A DNA stretch of 6,187 nt from DATLBY01 sp035526665 (lineage in GTDB: Bacteria; Acidobacteriota; Terriglobia; Bryobacterales; Bryobacteraceae). The DNA is taken from positions 1 through 6,187 of the forward strand of contig DATLBY010000292.1 in assembly GCA_035526665.1 (NCBI GenBank), read 5' to 3'. Of this stretch, positions 5,934-6,187 are shown one piece after another; within the stretch, counting starts at the first letter, position 1; each line of letters opens with the position of its first letter. A model generated the notes under the pieces. That model had not been told where the DNA came from, ran no database searches, and was given only the letters and a program-made list of their open reading frames with translations. Position numbers and translations under genes: made by a program.

Positions 5934-6187
5934 ATGACTACTCGTATGACACCGGAACTGCAACAAACACCGCTTCCCGATCCCATCATGCAATTGGGCC
6001 TTGCCTTTTGGGGCTCAAAGACGTTGCTCACCGCTATCGAACTTGGCATGTTCTCCGAGCTGGCTAAAGGACCGCTGGACGCCGCCGCGCTCACCCGGCG
6101 GCTGGCGTTGCATCCACGTGCGGCGCGCGACTTCTTCGATGCGCTGGTCGCGCTGAGGATGCTGAAACGCACCGGGGACGTGTACTC
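5934..6187 (+). CDS. SAM-dependent O-methyltransferase-like protein, N-terminal dimerisation domain (partial)
   Basis: ATG 5934 opens a frame that runs off the right edge after 84 codons. The visible part contains LPDPIMQLGLAFWGSKTLL (residues 14-32), AIELGMFSELAKGPLDAAAL (34-53) and HPRAARDFFDALVALRMLKR (60-79). This is the winged-helix dimerisation domain (Dimerisation2 type) that precedes the Rossmann methyltransferase domain in bacterial small-molecule O-methyltransferases of the hydroxyneurosporene/TcmN-like group. The methyltransferase domain itself is outside the window, so the activity is inferred and the substrate is unknown. A GAGAGAG ribosome site lies at 5923-5929. It starts 40 bases after dnaB on the same strand with no terminator between, so it may be co-transcribed, although the functions are unrelated. 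Another possible in-frame start is ATG 5946. Confidence 0.85.
   Translation, partial: MTTRMTPELQQTPLPDPIMQLGLAFWGSKTLLTAIELGMFSELAKGPLDAAALTRRLALHPRAARDFFDALVALRMLKRTGDVY

Overview
The window looks like ordinary chromosome from a moderately GC-rich, soil-type bacterium, most likely Acidobacteriota (Solibacter/Bryobacter-like). That placement is inferred from the gene repertoire: a secreted ceramidase-like protein of the Asp-Gln-Asn-Pro type, a Thermus-type PyrE, a PepSY-type membrane protein and a Dimerisation2 methyltransferase. No marker sequence was compared. I see no mobile element, CRISPR array, tRNA or rRNA.

Left two thirds (1-3977, minus strand): five tightly packed genes, transcribed right to left. 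In order they are a polyisoprenyl-phosphate hexose-1-phosphate transferase (2562-3977), pyrE (1946-2560), an exported ceramidase-like protein (573-1919), a Rid-family protein without the deaminase arginine (175-576), and the first 54 codons of a PepSY-associated membrane protein that runs off the left edge. Junctions are 1 nt, about 26 nt, a GTGA overlap and 10 nt, so this is very probably one operon. PyrE feeds the UMP/UDP-sugar pool and the transferase consumes a UDP-sugar and releases UMP, so that pairing is biochemically sensible. The role of the last three genes with them is unknown.

Middle (3978-4525): a divergent intergenic region that is not empty. It holds a 27-codon plus-strand ORF with a very good Shine-Dalgarno sequence (4151-4234), encoding a single-helix hydrophobic peptide. 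A strong intrinsic terminator (4266-4303) follows it. Next come three DnaA-box-like 9-mers (4347-4355, 4427-4435, 4440-4448) and a small inverted repeat just before the next gene.

Right third (4526-6187, plus strand): a complete, intein-free replicative helicase gene dnaB, then the start of an O-methyltransferase-like gene that runs off the right edge.

The most interesting items are the unannotated-looking micro-gene with its own terminator, and the DnaA-box cluster in front of dnaB. Nothing in the window amounts to a clear new defence or mobile system.
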